Shown: positions 7,411 through 20,580 of the stretch, piece by piece | How the letters are laid out: each line of letters starts with the position of its first letter | Numbering within the stretch: the first letter of the stretch is position 1 | Assembly (NCBI GenBank): GCA_964058845.1 | Contig: CAXKVR010000614.1 | Location: 1-31,617 of the forward strand | Direction of reading: 5' to 3' | Length of the DNA: 31,617 nt | Origin: Carex sylvatica | Lineage: Eukaryota; Streptophyta; Magnoliopsida; Poales; Cyperaceae | The notes under the pieces: model-generated | Seen by the model: only the letters and a program-made list of their open reading frames with translations | Told to the model about the DNA's origin: nothing | The model's database searches: none | Position numbers and translations under genes: made by a program

Positions 7411-10207
7411 TCTGGAAGCTGAACCGCTGCAACAAAAAAAGGGAAGAGGCAAAGGAGTAATGGATCAACACCCCTCAAAGTTTCTGATTTGGGCAATCAC
7501 AGCCGTCCCTATTTTTTTTCTTTTTGAAAGAAATCACAGTCGTCCTTTTTTTTTTTTTTCTTTTGAAAGAAACCACAGTCGTCTAATCTTAACCATCAAT
7601 GTCCGCATCCTAAAACTTCTAATATGTGAATCACGTCCTGCTTCGTGTTTCATTAGTTTAAAATGTACAAACCATTCATATATCTTCTCTTTATTAATTA
7701 TATTGAAACCATCTCGTTTGGTTTTATAATTTGTATCATCTTTCATTCGTTTGTATTAGAATAATGAAATATATTTTTTCTGAAGAAAAGGCAAAAGCCC
7801 ACTGTATTAATATTTAGAGAACATTAGAATATGAATTTTGATTAATCAATCGTCACTTTTACGAAAATGAAATCTCCGGTCGAGGCATTTTTTCAATGGT
7901 TGAATAAATTATGATAGAAATATTTTTCAAGATATAATAGACCAACGTAAAAGATTTTTTTTTTTTAATAAAGACACCACTCGTAAATAAGTACACAAAT
8001 AATAAAGAGGCATGCTGACAACTCTTCGGAGAAATTTCATAGAAAATATGCCTACGGGCTTCCTCTAAAAAAAAAAGTTTCATAGAAACTTGTCTAATTT
8101 ATCTTGTTACACTACCACCTCTTTCGTAAACTCGTATCTTCCATGACCCAATGTTGTCTCACATTTTTATTTTCAATCTTGTTTCACAATTTTATTTTAT
8201 TTTTAGTTCACGTAGTCGATTCAAAACGGTTTAACCTAATCTCTATAGTAAAATGTATTTGAAGACAGAATTGTATACTTTTTGTATTTTTGTATTTTGT
8301 TTTATTTGTTTAGATAGATATAAAATAAAGGATTCTGATAATTGTTCCGCACTGCAATCCCCGCACTATCCCCGCATCATAATTATTATAATTGTCTGGG
8401 GACCACATAAATGATTTTTTTTTTCTAAAATATTAATAGCTATCCGCGAAAGTATTTATACCTATAAACAAAAGTATTTATACCTCTAATGTTGTGCTCC
8501 ACAAACATAGCGCAAAGAGAAAAGGGAAAGAAGATGAAGGAAGAGCCCGATCGCAGTTCCCTCGCTACAGTAAAATCTACACCCCAATTTGTGTGCTTTG
8601 AGACATTTTTTGGGTTTAAAATTGCTATGGACTTTTGGGTAGGTTATTTTTGTACTTTATAAAATTCTACCATTAATTTGTGATGTGTAGAAGGCTGTGA
8701 AAATTATAGATTAGGTTTTTACGCATATCTATAACGTTGTGCAAAAATAACAAAAAGGAATGTTGTTGGAATTTTAGAGAGCAGTCTCAGTTTTTTACTA
8801 GATTAAAAGTTCGATTTAGAGAAAATAACTACATGAATTTTTGTGTTATTTATATCAAAATAAAGGTACGAAAGTCTAGTTTTCAGAGAACATGAGTTCT
8901 CTGTACAAAAGTATTACAGATTTGTACAGTTTTAACTATTAGTGGACAGAGGTCAGAATAGCTTGGTTGTTCTCGGCTAGTTTTGAAAATGTAGAAACCA
9001 TTTTGTTTAAAGTTGATTTTTCCAAATCTACTTTACTAAATCATGTATATATATGAGAAAAGGTAATAGCAAATTAAAATTTTAATATTTTGGGTAATTA
9101 AGATTTTAATTAGTTTAAATAACCGATTAAGGAGGCATTAGTCAATTAATAATTTCTAAAGGTTTTATATAACTTTAAATGTTTAAATGGTTCATATTAA
9201 TGTTAGAAACTATTTAGTTCTATGTCTGAAACTTTTTGGATTGACTAAACAATACATGCATAAATCATTTTGAAGAGATTTAAATGATTTAGTAAACCAC
9301 ATGTGCTTAAGATAAGGGAATTAACTAAAAGGAACAAAAAGTGCTTGTGCATGCAGTTCTACTCTAACTTCGTTTTGTAGGAACAAAGTGAGTTTGTGTG
9401 TCTCTAATCAATGCCTTGTGTGATGTAATGAATGATTGTGTGAATACTTGTAACGCGGTCTTTGGTGCCCCATGATATTAATTAATTAGATTAATAAGGC
9501 AAGTTGTTTAATAAGCTTTCATTTATTTACATCATATGCATGGCAAGGATGAGAGGGGTATTTTATACTTGCACCAACCAATTTTATTTTGAAATAAGAA
9601 TTGGGAGGTTGCATATTTATTTTTATGTAATATATTCATCCAATATTGCAAGAGAGGTAAATGAAGGATGAAGAAGATGGCGCATGAGACATACAAACTC
9701 ACGACATGTGTTGTGATTTTATGTTGTGTGCTCGAATGTTATTTATGATGATATATTTACGATACGTATGGGTGTATGAACACATGACCTACCAAAATTT
9801 ATTATGTTATAAACAAGTCCCATGAAAAATTAAGCGAGTTTTCTTCTCATTTTATTTCACTTTAAGCTACAAAGGAATTTTAGCATGAGGTGCCTCTTGA
9901 CACTTGTAGAAATCATAGAATATGTTAGGTACTCATATGGCCGCTGATAGATGGGTCATGTGTGAGGCACTTGACTCGTTTATTTTGAGGAGATGATGTG
10001 ACCGATCATATTGCCCCAATAAAATGAGTTTGCTTAAAAGAAATTCGGATAGTTCGTTTTTCTTGGAAATGTTTATTATGAAGTTTTCCTAATAAACAAC
10101 AAGAGTCGTAAAGTTTAAGGAATGCAAATGTTTGCAATATTCCTTAAAATGTTATGATTAGTAAAGAATTACTTACCTTGAGTATATAATTCGGAGAGTT
10201 CATTTTA
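7411..10207. other. AT-rich intergenic region, no gene recognised
   Basis: The first few hundred bases are presumably the 3' untranslated region of the GRAM/VASt gene. They include three T-rich copies (7490-7583, period about 43 bp) of a segment ending ACAGTCGTC or similar. Beyond that I see only AT-rich sequence without a long frame, a recognisable domain, a tRNA or a clear transposon border. The small frames are short and lack homology that I can recognise. Confidence 0.6.
7490..7583 (+). repeat. about 43-bp imperfect tandem repeat after the GRAM/VASt stop codon
   Basis: Three copies of a unit with TCACAGTCGTCC-like text separated by poly-T and TTGAAAGAAA. It probably lies in the 3' UTR and arose by slippage around the T runs. 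Confidence 0.6.
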
Positions 10208-12855
10208 TGTCACACCCCAAATCAGGAATACTAGATTTAAGGTGTGATCAACCTCGCCTCGTGCTTAATTAATCATTAAGCACGCAAGGCTAATCATAAA
10301 AATAATAAATCAAACAGCAGCGGAAGCATAATAATATAAATATCAAGCATTAGTCACATAGCGAATAAATAAACATACACAACATATAATTCGATTCATC
10401 TCGGATCCAAATAACATCAACTACAGAAGGGGATACATGATCTATCGAGCCCGTATATATAACACATGAAGTACGGGACTCGTAAATCTAATCAAAAGCC
10501 TAATCCTAACTAAGTCAAGTGGTGTGGCCCTCGGGGACAGCTCCTGACATCTTCTGCTGCGGACCGCCAGAACCTGTACCTAAAATCCACGAAACAACTT
10601 ATGGGTGAGCGACGAATCGCCCAGTATGTGACCCAGAATTATCCCCTCAGGGATCCTCTACGGCTAAAACACTTTTAATTATAAAATGAATAAACTTTAA
10701 AATATGCATATGTGTGAACCTATATTAATATCTAATAAAATTTATAATACTTTTAAATGATGCCATGATGCGATTATTCTATTATGCCAACATGCAGAAT
10801 AACTCAAAATAAAATCAAAGTATAATATCGGATAGAAATCAAGTCGGAATCCAGTATTCCTCGCACTGTGTGCCCAAATATAATAATAATATGGAAGCAA
10901 ATAAAAATCACCCCGTGCCGTGCCAATGGGATCAAAAGATCCAAGTAATATAATCCAAGGACTGTGTTCAGAGTGCAATGATACACGTTGTCTAATGACA
11001 TCGAGCATTGCCCACAAATACTAACACACTAGCCAATGGTTATATCAAAAATCCGGTGTGTCATCTCGCCTATGATTTATCGCCCAAACATATCCAATAG
11101 GAGAAATCATACAATGCAAGTCATAAAAAGTTAATCTCTTCCCTCATGAGCAAAAGAGTTCAGATTCTACCCAAGACTCGCCGGTCTTGGAATCCCGTTC
11201 TAGGCAAAGTAGCTCCTAATGTCGGGAAGGAATAAATTCCCGAATCGTACCGTGCCACAGAACTCAAGATCGGAACTGCTCACGTTAAATAGTAAAATGA
11301 TCGAAAATGATACATAATCAAAATTTATACATATAATATAAATCCTAAAGCCATCCAAGGATCAAGTGACCCTCGGCTCAGTGGCCGTCGGGCCATCCCA
11401 TGCCAAGTGACACCAAGACAGAACGAAGTCACTCGGCTCTGCTCAGCCCTTACCGCACATGCACGTAATATAATAATAATATATTGTCTTCTACGAGAAG
11501 AAGACAAACTAATAACCTAATATTCTAATAATATATATATTATTATTTAATTAATCTACTCTTAAAATACAGTAAATTTAGATTTTTCAGGGTTTATGCA
11601 ATTCTACCTACAGTGCAGAAAGGATAAACATGTTCTACAGTTTTAATGCAACTACTAAAAATAAAGTGCAGATGTCAGGTCAGATGGATTGACTGGTAAG
11701 AGTACGCCCACGAAAAGAATAATTCAGATATCCCACACCTGAATGGCTGAAGATTCTGTGGCTAACCCTCAGCGAAATCAACGTGCTCCACATATGATCC
11801 GAACTGCGGGTCAATTGGATCAGTTCAAGGATCGAACTCGTACGAAATTTGTTGATCTGAAATTACGTAATTTACACTAATTAAAATCTACTCTAAATTA
11901 TTCTATTCCTCGCCCCAATTAATATGTTTAATTTGTATTCACAATTATTTTGGTTTATTAAACTTGTCACTTAATTATTTACTTTAATAAATCTAATCTA
12001 ATTTGATTTTAAAATAAACAATGTTTTTATTATTTTAATTTGAAAATAAATTGTTTGTAAAAATTCTAATATCGAAATATTCGCAAAATAATTAGTCGTG
12101 GATTACAGGAATTTTATACGTGTCCTACTTAATATATCCTAATTTATTATCTATTTTGATTTATTTGATCTTAACTATAATTATTATAATCGATCGAATG
12201 CAGTTACGAAAGTTAGTTTATTATTAAAAATCCCTAATGTTACTATTTTAATAAAATATATAAATTGTATATTTATTACTAACTAATATTTAGCCCAATA
12301 TATTTTAGTTATTTTATAACTCAGACACGTAATTTGTTTGTAAAATTTTAGAGACAATCTTTAACTATTTTACGAGCTTTCTAATTATTTAATTCAATGT
12401 CGCACAATTTGTTATTTATTACTACTCTAATTTTACTGTTTATTCATCATTTTGAATCTAAGTCGAAAATAATTTTTTTTTTTTTCATTTATGTTTCAAA
12501 AATACTTAAATGTTATAAATTTTTAAAACTTATTTTATTAAATTTTAATTTTATTCGATTCCTCATTTTAAACCTAAAATTTAAGTCGCCTTTTTAATCC
12601 GACAAATTATGCATTTTGGAAATCCGAATTCTATAATTTTAATTCCAAAGCCAAAGCCCAAAAAGCTATTTCCAATTATTTATTTTACAAGGGCCCAAGT
12701 GCAAATACATGCGTATTTCCAAAACAGATCCAATTATTTGCACATTCAATTTTAATTAACACAAAGGCCTATATTTTACACATTCAACCCCCAACTTCCA
12801 ATTATTTGCGAATTGGTCCCTGTCAGTTCAAGCACTGGTAAAAACAACACAGCAC

Positions 12856-13336
12856 TAGGGATTTGCTAACGGGTAGGGTACGGACGGGTAGGGTATACCC
12901 GGGGTCGGGTACGGGTATTACGGGTACCACGGGCTGGGTATCACGGGTATTTTTTTCAAAACCCGTACCCTACCCGTCTTATACCCGTATCCGTGGTACC
13001 CTTGACGGGTAGGGCGGTCCGGGTATGGTACCCATTCCAATTTTTTTTTTTTTGTTATTTTTTTCGGCGGCAAATTCGAAATTTCAAAAAAAATTGAATT
13101 TTTTTGAAATTTTTAACGGGTATGGGTATGGGTACCGGTACGGTACGGATCGGACGGGTACGGGCGTAATTCGGACCGGATTTGCCTGGGTATTGAACCA
13201 AATAACCGTACCCTACCCGTTTTATGTCCGTACCCGTTTACCCGATCCATACCCGGGCTCGGACACGAATACCCCAGGTACTGGGCACGGGCGAGTCGGG
13301 TACAGGCCGCCCGACCCGGATTTTTGCAAAGCACTA
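12856..13336. mobile_element. hAT-type non-autonomous element (MITE)
   Basis: 481 bp flanked by an 8-bp duplication with one mismatch: CACAGCAC at 12848-12855 and CCCAGCAC at 13337-13344. The ends are imperfect inverted repeats: TAGGGATTTGCTAACGGGT on the left and the reverse of TAGTGCTTTGCAAAAATCC on the right. Subterminal regions carry many CGGGTA/TACCCG motifs in both orientations, typical of plant hAT elements, around an A/T-rich core. It has no transposase, so it would need one in trans. It is nested in the putative solo LTR and is therefore younger than it. Confidence 0.7.
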
Positions 13337-13384
13337 CCCAGCACCATACAATCAGCTAGCAAGGCACGCAGACCAACCAACAAC

Positions 13385-13640
13385 AACAAACCAGCAAAAC
13401 AGGACAGAACAAGGCAACAGGTCAGAGGGCAAAACACCCAGCCAAACAAAACAAGAAGGCAACAGTCAAGGCAAACAGAACAGAAACAGCATAGTCACAC
13501 GCAAAAGACAGGCAACAAATCAGAGGGCAAAGTACCCAGTCAAACAAAACAAAGCAAGGCAGCAGGTCAAGGCAAACAGAACCAGAACAGAGCAAGGAAC
13601 ACAGCCAAGGCACAGGTCAGAGAGCACGACAACACAGTCA
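13385..13640 (+). repeat. about 98-bp CA-rich tandem repeat, about 2-3 imperfect copies
   Basis: The phrase CAGAGGGCAAA recurs at 13423 and 13521, and a diverged CAGAGAGC at about 13618, giving a period near 98 bp. The unit is rich in GGCAAACAGAAC-like text. Frames through it are Gln/Asn/Thr-rich and reflect composition, not a protein. Confidence 0.6.
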
Positions 13641-15270
13641 CGTGCATTGGCTTGCCGGGAAAATCAACAACCCAAGCAAACCGCAAAAATTCAATCTTTC
13701 ACAGCACCATCACAGAAAAAGGCAATGTGCTAAAGCTTACCCGATTAGAGCAAGCACAGAGGAAGGATAGTAAAAACGGTCGGTTCCAAGTATTGGAAGC
13801 CTCGCCTTGCAACCGTCCCAAGATATCAACGAAAGAAGCCAACAGCGGCACCGTCAAGATTGCAACGATCAACACAATCCCACCGCAATTTTGCACTCAC
13901 AGAACCGAGCAGACAAGGAAAAATGGCAGCAAAGAGAATAGAGGGAGAGAGAGGGTTCTCAACACATGAGCAAGCCAAAAAGAGAGAGAACCACACAAGC
14001 CTCAATCAACAAGATATAGGGGTGGGAATTACCAACCTTCTGCCAAGGAATGGAACAAGGCAACCAAAGTCGCAAGGGGGCGTGGGTTTCACTGACAGCC
14101 GACGAGACGGGCTTGTACGGAGAAGAGAGGAATCGGGGGAAACTCAAACTCGGAGTTCTTCTCCAGGAGGGAAGGAAAAAGGAGAGAGGGAGCACGGAGT
14201 GGGGTCGGAGAGCCAGAGGAAGAATCGAGAGGGGTGGGCTAGGGTTGCAGCGAAACAAGGAGAGGAGAGGCGCCTGCCTCTATCTCGCGTGGAAAGGAGA
14301 AGAAGGGGAGCGGGATGACAGAAAGAAAATAAAATAGAGAGGGTCGGCTTTAAGATTTGTGCTAAACGTATTTAAATGGGTTGAGATTTTCCAAAAGTCA
14401 CGCAGAATGAGATATCTCAGAGGGTGTGAATTTCTTTTTAGGGTGGACCCGAAATAAAAATCAAATGGGGTTAAATCTCCTTTTTATTTAAATCAAAGGT
14501 TTGGGATATCTTCAAGATACGTGCTAGATTAATAGATCAATGGTTCCAAAAATTCAGAAATTTATATAACTTGATTGTTTGATCTAAAATTACGTTTCCT
14601 TTATAAATTCGAATTGAGGTTTCGTGATATATTTTTATAATGTCGTATGAATATTGTCAAGTGTTTATAATTGAATTTTAGAATTCGAATTATTTGATAT
14701 TAATTAATATATACATATATATAATTATCTAACTCAAATTCTTTGGATTATAAACGAACAAAACTTGTAACTTTTATTTAATGTTATTTGTACAAATATT
14801 TGTGTATTTATTCTCTTAATTAGAACTTGATATATTTATTTATTTACATGAATCGATAAAATTTGGTTTATTTTCTTTCTTAAGTTTCACGATGGTAATG
14901 AATTTTTAAATTCATGAGCTACTCGAATAATTGCCATTAATTTATAGAATTTATATTTTAGATTCAAATTCTTAACTTAGTACACATTAAATTCATAGTT
15001 CGATTATATCTCAAAATTTTAGTATCATTTTAAAATTAATTAGACAAAAATCTGAAATGTCGTTTTATTAACCAAAATTTTAAATTTGAGCGAAATTTTT
15101 TAATTTAGCAAATAAATTATGTTTTAAAATTTTGGGATATAACATTTTATATGCAACAGGGTCTTGAATTACTGCATTAAGGGATAATTTTTAATGTAGT
15201 AGTAAGTTTCTTTTTATAAACTTACATTTACATAAATATTGACATGAAAACCTTTAAAAAATTTGTAGAA

Positions 15271-18200
15271 TGACAACCAATCTTTTGATCCGATTTATTA
15301 TCGAAAAACACCATCTTGAGAATGATGGTTCCAATTTTCTGGATTGAGACCTCAAACTCAGTTTGATACTGAAACAAGAGAATCTCTCATATGTGTTGGA
15401 GAAAGAAATACCAACACTAGGAGATAATGCCAAACCAGAAGAGAAAGCCAATAGAGAAAAATTCCATAAGGATGAACTTATTGTGCAAGGAATCATGCTT
15501 GGAAGTATGGCAAGTGAACTTCAGAGAAAGTACATTGAATACACTCCTAAGAATATGATCGCACAACTCTAAAGCATTTCTAGATAACGCTCGCAAAGAA
15601 CGTTATAGGACCACCCTAGCCCTCATTAGGTGCAAGATGGCGGAATGTACTTCCGTCAACTTGCACATGCTTAAAATGATGAGCTACCTCGAGAAATTGG
15701 AGAAGCTTAAAGCACCAATTCTAGGAGACATTGCTGAGGATATAATTCTTGGATCATTGCCATCCTCTTACAAGGATTTCATCATACATCTTCATATGCA
15801 TGAAAAGGCACCAACCCTAGATGAGATCCATCAGAGTCTCAAGCAAGCCGAGGTAGACATCAACAAAGGAAATGGTGAAAGAAATATTTTGACGATCTCT
15901 CAGTGGAGTAAGAAGATCTCCAAGAACAAAGACATATTTGTTATTGAAGTAAACTTAACCACATCTATCCATGATTGGGTAATTGATACCGAATCATGTG
16001 CTCATATTTGTGCAAATATGCAGGCACTAAGGGATAGAAGGACTCTCGCAAAAGGAGATGTCATATTGAAGGTTGGAAATGGTGCAAGTGTCTTGGCAGT
16101 TGCAATTGGATCTATATCCCTTCATTTACCTAGTGGTTTAGTTTTAGTTTTAAGAAATGTTTACTTTGCTCCATCAATATGTAAGAACATTATATCGGTG
16201 TCATGTTTGGACAAGGATGGTTTTGACATTTCCATTTCAAATGGATGTTGTAATGTTTCGAATGATGGTTTATTCTATGCAAATACTTTTAATCGTAATG
16301 GATTATATTTGCTTGAATTAAGTGATAAACAAGTTCTAAATATTAGTAACAAAAGACTCAAGATGTTTCATGAGCATGAGACTCTCTTATGGCACTATCG
16401 TCTTGGTCACATAAATGAGAAACACATTAAGAAATTACAAGAAGTTAATCTTCTTGGTCTCCTTCATTGCAAAGCAATAGAGACATGTGAATCTTGTTTA
16501 ATTGGTAAGATGACTAAGAAACCTTTTAAGAAGAAAGGTTCAAGAGCGAAAGACTTATTGGAATTGATACATTCCGATGTATGTCGTCCAATGAGTACAA
16601 GTGCAAGAGATGGTTATAGGTACTTCATTACTTTTACAGATGATTATAGTCGCTATGGCTATATATATCTAATGAAGAATAAAAGTGAATCTTTTGACAA
16701 GTTCAAAGAATTCAAGAATGAAGTAGAGAACCAACTCTAAAAGGGAATTAAAGCTCTACGAACCAATCGTGGAGGAGAATACTTGAGTAATGAATTTGGC
16801 GCATACTTAAAGGAGTTTGGTATCATACCATAACTCACTCCACCCGGGACACCACAATGGAATGATGTATCCGAAAGGAGAAATAGAACATTGCTCAATA
16901 TGATTCAATCAATGATGTGTCAAGCCAAATTGCCTCTTTACTTTTGGAGATATGCAGTCCAAACGGTGGCTTACTCACTAAATGTAGTTCCATCTAAATC
17001 TGTTGAAAAGACTCCATATGAGTTATGGTTTGGGAAAACCCCTGACTTGTCTTTTCTCAAGACTTGGGGATGTGAGGCCTACGTCAAATGTTTGATGTTG
17101 ACCAAAATTGAACCAAGAGCGGATAAGCTTCTTCATTGGTTATCCTAAAGAAACAAAATGATAATACTTTTGGCACAAGTCAACAAATAGAATTCTTGTT
17201 GATACGGGTGTAGCATTCTTAGAAAAATAATTTATAGAAAGAATGAAAGGTAGTGGGAGTATTGTTGTGCTTGAAGATACACTACAAGATGTCGATCAAG
17301 GCATGAATGAGGATATTCATGAGGATCGAAATATCCCAACCATGGATTCTATGGCTAGTGGGAGCGTGCATGAACAAGTTTCTCAAATAATTGAGGAAGA
17401 GGTTCACACATCACCACTAAGTGTTCAATCAAGGATTGAACCAATTCCACAAGAACTTGTAATGAAAGTCAAGAGGTTCAAGGAGAACCTCAAGGACCAT
17501 AAGAGCCACAAGAATTATGAAGGTCAATGAGGGTTAGAAAGAAATTTGATTTCTATCTAGGCCTACATAAGATTTTTGTGCTTGACACCAAAGATCCAAT
17601 GACCTTTCAAGAAGCAATAACTAGAGATGACTCCCATTCATGGTATGAAGCCATGAAATATGAAATACAATCCATGTATGACAACCAAGTGTGGAACTTG
17701 GTAGATCTTCCTAAAGGAAAGAAAGTCATTCATAACAAATAGGTTTTCAAGAGGAAGATGGACATGGATGGTAACATGACAACATACAAGCCGAGACTTG
17801 TTGCTAAAGGTTTTAGTCAAGTTCATAGAATTGGTTATGACGAAACCTTCTCGCCCGTTGCTATGTTCAAGTCTATTTAGATTTTACTAGCCATCGCTGC
17901 ATTTCATGATTATGAAATATGACAAATGGATGTCAAAACAACGTTCCTAAATGGGAACTTGGAAGAGGATGTGTACATAGTACAACCTCAGAATTTTGAA
18001 GATCCAAAACATGGAAGTAAAGTATGCAAGCTTCAAAGATCTATTTATGGATTGAAGTAAGCATTGAGGAGTTGGAACAAGCGCTTTGATGATGAGATTA
18101 AACACCTCGGATTCATCCAAAGCGAAGAGGAACCTTGTGTATACAAGAAGGTTAGTGGGAGTCACGTGGTGTTTTTGGTATTGTATGTCGATGACATACA

Positions 18201-19237
18201 CTTAATTGAAAACTTTATACCCTTGATAGAGCGAACAAAATCTTCATTGAAAGATATTTTTTCAATGAAGGATTTGGACGAGGCTCAATATATCTTAGGC
18301 AAAAAGATATGTAGAGATAGACCTCGAAGACTCATTGGCTTAAGTCAATATATTTACATTGACAAAGTGTTGAAAAGATTCAACATGCAAAATTCCAAGA
18401 AAGAAAATGTGCTAATGACTTAAGGTGTAACACTTAGCAAGTCTCAGTGTGCTACGACACAAGGAGACATAGAAATAATGAATGATATATCATATGCTTC
18501 CGTCATTAGTTTCATCATGTATGCTATGGTGTGTACACGTCCCGATGTTGCATATGCTCTAAGTGTGACAAGTCATCACCAAGCCCATGCAGGTCCAGCA
18601 CATTGGACCAAGTACCTTAATAGGACTATGAATAAGTTTCTTGTGTATGGAGGAAAAAAGGAGCTCGTCGTAGAAGGCTATGTCGATGCAAGTTTTCAAA
18701 ATGATTATGATGATAGAAGATCACAGTCAGGGTATGTCTTCACTCTGAATGGTGGTGCAGTTAATTAGAGAATTTTTAAATAATCAACTACTGCTGACTC
18801 AACCATTGAATCAGAGGCGATGGCTGCCGCTGAAGCAAGCAAAGAAGGTGTTTGGATCAAGAAGTTCATTGAAGACCTTGGTGTGGTTCCTTCCATTGAA
18901 GGGCCCTTGGAGCTGTTTTGCGACAATAGTGGAGCTATTGCACAAATAAAGGAGCCAAAATTACACTACAAGGTCAAACACATGGATAGAAAATACTTTG
19001 TCATTCGAGACTTCATATGAGAAGGTAAAATAAATGTATTAAAGGTAGACACGGATAGTAACACAGCAGATCCACTAACAAAGCTCTTATCTCAACCCAA
19101 AGGTGAAATGCACTTTCACGCTATGGGTCTGAAAGAACATGGAGAGTGGATAGAGATATTAGAGTGAGTCGAGAGGGCAACCCTAGTCTTAAAAGTTTTA
19201 TACATGTGAGGTATAACTTTGAGAACAAGTGGGAGAT
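15271..19237 (+). pseudogene. decayed copia polyprotein (copia 2)
   Basis: Remains of a second Ty1/copia internal region. Gag-like sequence (15271-15900) is followed by a protease relic near 15977 where the expected DTGS reads DTES, a gag-pre-integrase segment (WHYRLGH near 16390), integrase, RT with YVDD at 18184-18195, and RNase H ending near 19167. No zinc knuckle is found between gag and protease. In-frame stops include 16738, 16831, 17740, 17878, 18058, 18421, 18766, 18781 and 19018, with a frame break near 17130. The second integrase aspartate is replaced by Asn (AAT at 16765). It cannot make a functional polyprotein. It is unrelated in sequence to copia 1 beyond the shared domain order. 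Confidence 0.9.
19229..19237 (+). promoter_or_regulatory. polypurine tract of copia 2
   Basis: GTGGGAGAT directly before the LTR start TGTTAG, the usual position and composition for a copia PPT. Confidence 0.7.
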
Positions 19238-20580
19238 TGTTAGTTTTGTATTCTAAAAGTTATATTTTGTTGATTACTTTTTAATGTCAAGTCTATTAAT
19301 TGGATGTTATGTACATTTTGTTCCTTGAGTTTGATATTTGACTTAGAAGTGTTCGAAAAGATGTCATTGGTCTTGGACCATAAAACTCTAGGTCATAATA
19401 AACATAAACTCTAAAATATTAACAATCTTGATAATTAGCATGGAACACTAATTATCGCAAGATGATTGTCGTGTTAGTTAAAGTATGACATTGTAGTTCT
19501 ATAAATGTCGATAAAGAATGATCATTTAATAACACGAGTGTATGAAATGTTTCATACATTGAACATGACTGTCCAAATGAAATATTATATAGATTGTGTT
19601 TGTGTCAATAATGTTTCATTGTGTCTATCAATTCTAAGATATGATATTGTATCTTTTTCACATGAGAAATGTATAACGTAATTACTATTAAAAGTTGCTT
19701 ATTGCAAGTAATGATAAAAGTAGTTCTTTGTACATGGCTTGTGCGGGAGAAAGATATATGTCAATAGTATCATCGTCCATCATTTATAATGAGTAATGAT
19801 ATTGCTGGGCCCCTTGATAGAGTAGAATTATATATGCATGCAATATAGTTGAAGCGTTGCCAACCATATATTTATAATTTACTCAAGAGATCAAGAAACG
19901 AATATATTGCAAAAGATGATCCTATCCTACTTTGAATATTATACGAATATATTGCATAATATCATGAGACAAGGAATGGACACAAGTAATGTTATTCATA
20001 ACATTATTATAGGATTGTGTTTTGTATGCATGTAACATTACATCTATATTAATTGAGTGACTATAATGTGTAGCTAGAACACTGCTTATAGTTTATGGTG
20101 ATAAAATGATTTACACCATTACCAATTTAATATGGATCCTCGATAAAGGTCACACCAACTAAACGAAAAATAAGAGAGTAATTTTATATTTTATATGGTA
20201 TATGATATTTCATGAGATATGAAATAAAATACATGTGGTAAAATATTAAAATAAAATGTTACATACTATAACAGCTTAGTATAAATTATATATGTGAATA
20301 ATATTATTTGGTGAAGTGTAATGTGTATTACATAACATAATATTTGTGTTACATAACATAATATTTGTGTCACATAAATAATGTAATCCGAATACTAATT
20401 AATTTAGAATTTGAATATACAATTGAGAGATACACCATTCGTTATGGTGTGGTTGGCCACACAAAAATAACATGGGATTGCATGTGAAAATTAAGAGAAG
20501 AGAAACATTGGTATTTTTTCTTTCAAAATTTTCCTTGCTTTTTCTCTATAAAATATAGCACTTCACATGTGACTCCAACA
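19238..20580 (+). repeat. 3' LTR of copia 2
   Basis: 1343 bp, beginning TGTTAG after the PPT and ending CCAACA, a near-perfect inverted terminal pair. The base after the end is the first base of plastid ndhH sequence. No matching 5' LTR was recognised upstream in the window. A TATAAAAT lies only about 30 bp from the LTR end, so I do not call it a promoter. Confidence 0.8.
20323..20384 (+). repeat. 21-bp tandem repeat within copia 2 LTR
   Basis: About 2.7 copies of GTGTTACATAACATAATATTT, the last one diverged (GTGTCACATAAATAATG). Confidence 0.75.

Larger units (their letters stand above)
10208..15144. mobile_element. putative very long solo LTR (4.9 kb), or LTR-flanked remnant without coding capacity
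   Basis: The segment begins TGTCACACCCCAAAT and ends TTTGGGATATAACA, giving TG...CA ends with partly inverted terminal text. It is flanked by TTTTA at 10203-10207 and 15145-15149, a 5-bp duplication as made by LTR-element integrase. Nearby text such as CAGCAGCGGAAGC and ATGGGTGAGC resembles sequence I associate with long plant Ty3/gypsy LTRs. No RT, integrase or gag can be read on either strand, and no internal PBS or second LTR is visible, so a solo LTR left by recombination is the simplest reading. A hAT MITE and a CA-rich tandem repeat lie inside. Strand is unknown. The small frames inside, including those around 13025-14337, are low-complexity and not taken as genes. Confidence 0.6.

Noticed and set aside
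7859..8083. 74-codon minus-strand frame
   Set aside because: AT-rich, low complexity (poly-Lys and Ile runs), no homology recognised.
8330..8580. Possible small gene near the GAAGATGAAGGAAGAGCC text
   Set aside because: No frame of useful length and no splice or domain evidence; left as intergenic.
10742..11507. Several minus-strand frames of 60-91 codons inside the 4.9-kb LTR-like element
   Set aside because: Short, overlapping and without homology; typical of stop-poor stretches in an LTR.
13025..14337. Overlapping frames of 95-314 codons on both strands
   Set aside because: They cross the hAT MITE border and the CA-rich tandem repeat, are of extreme composition and show no domain.
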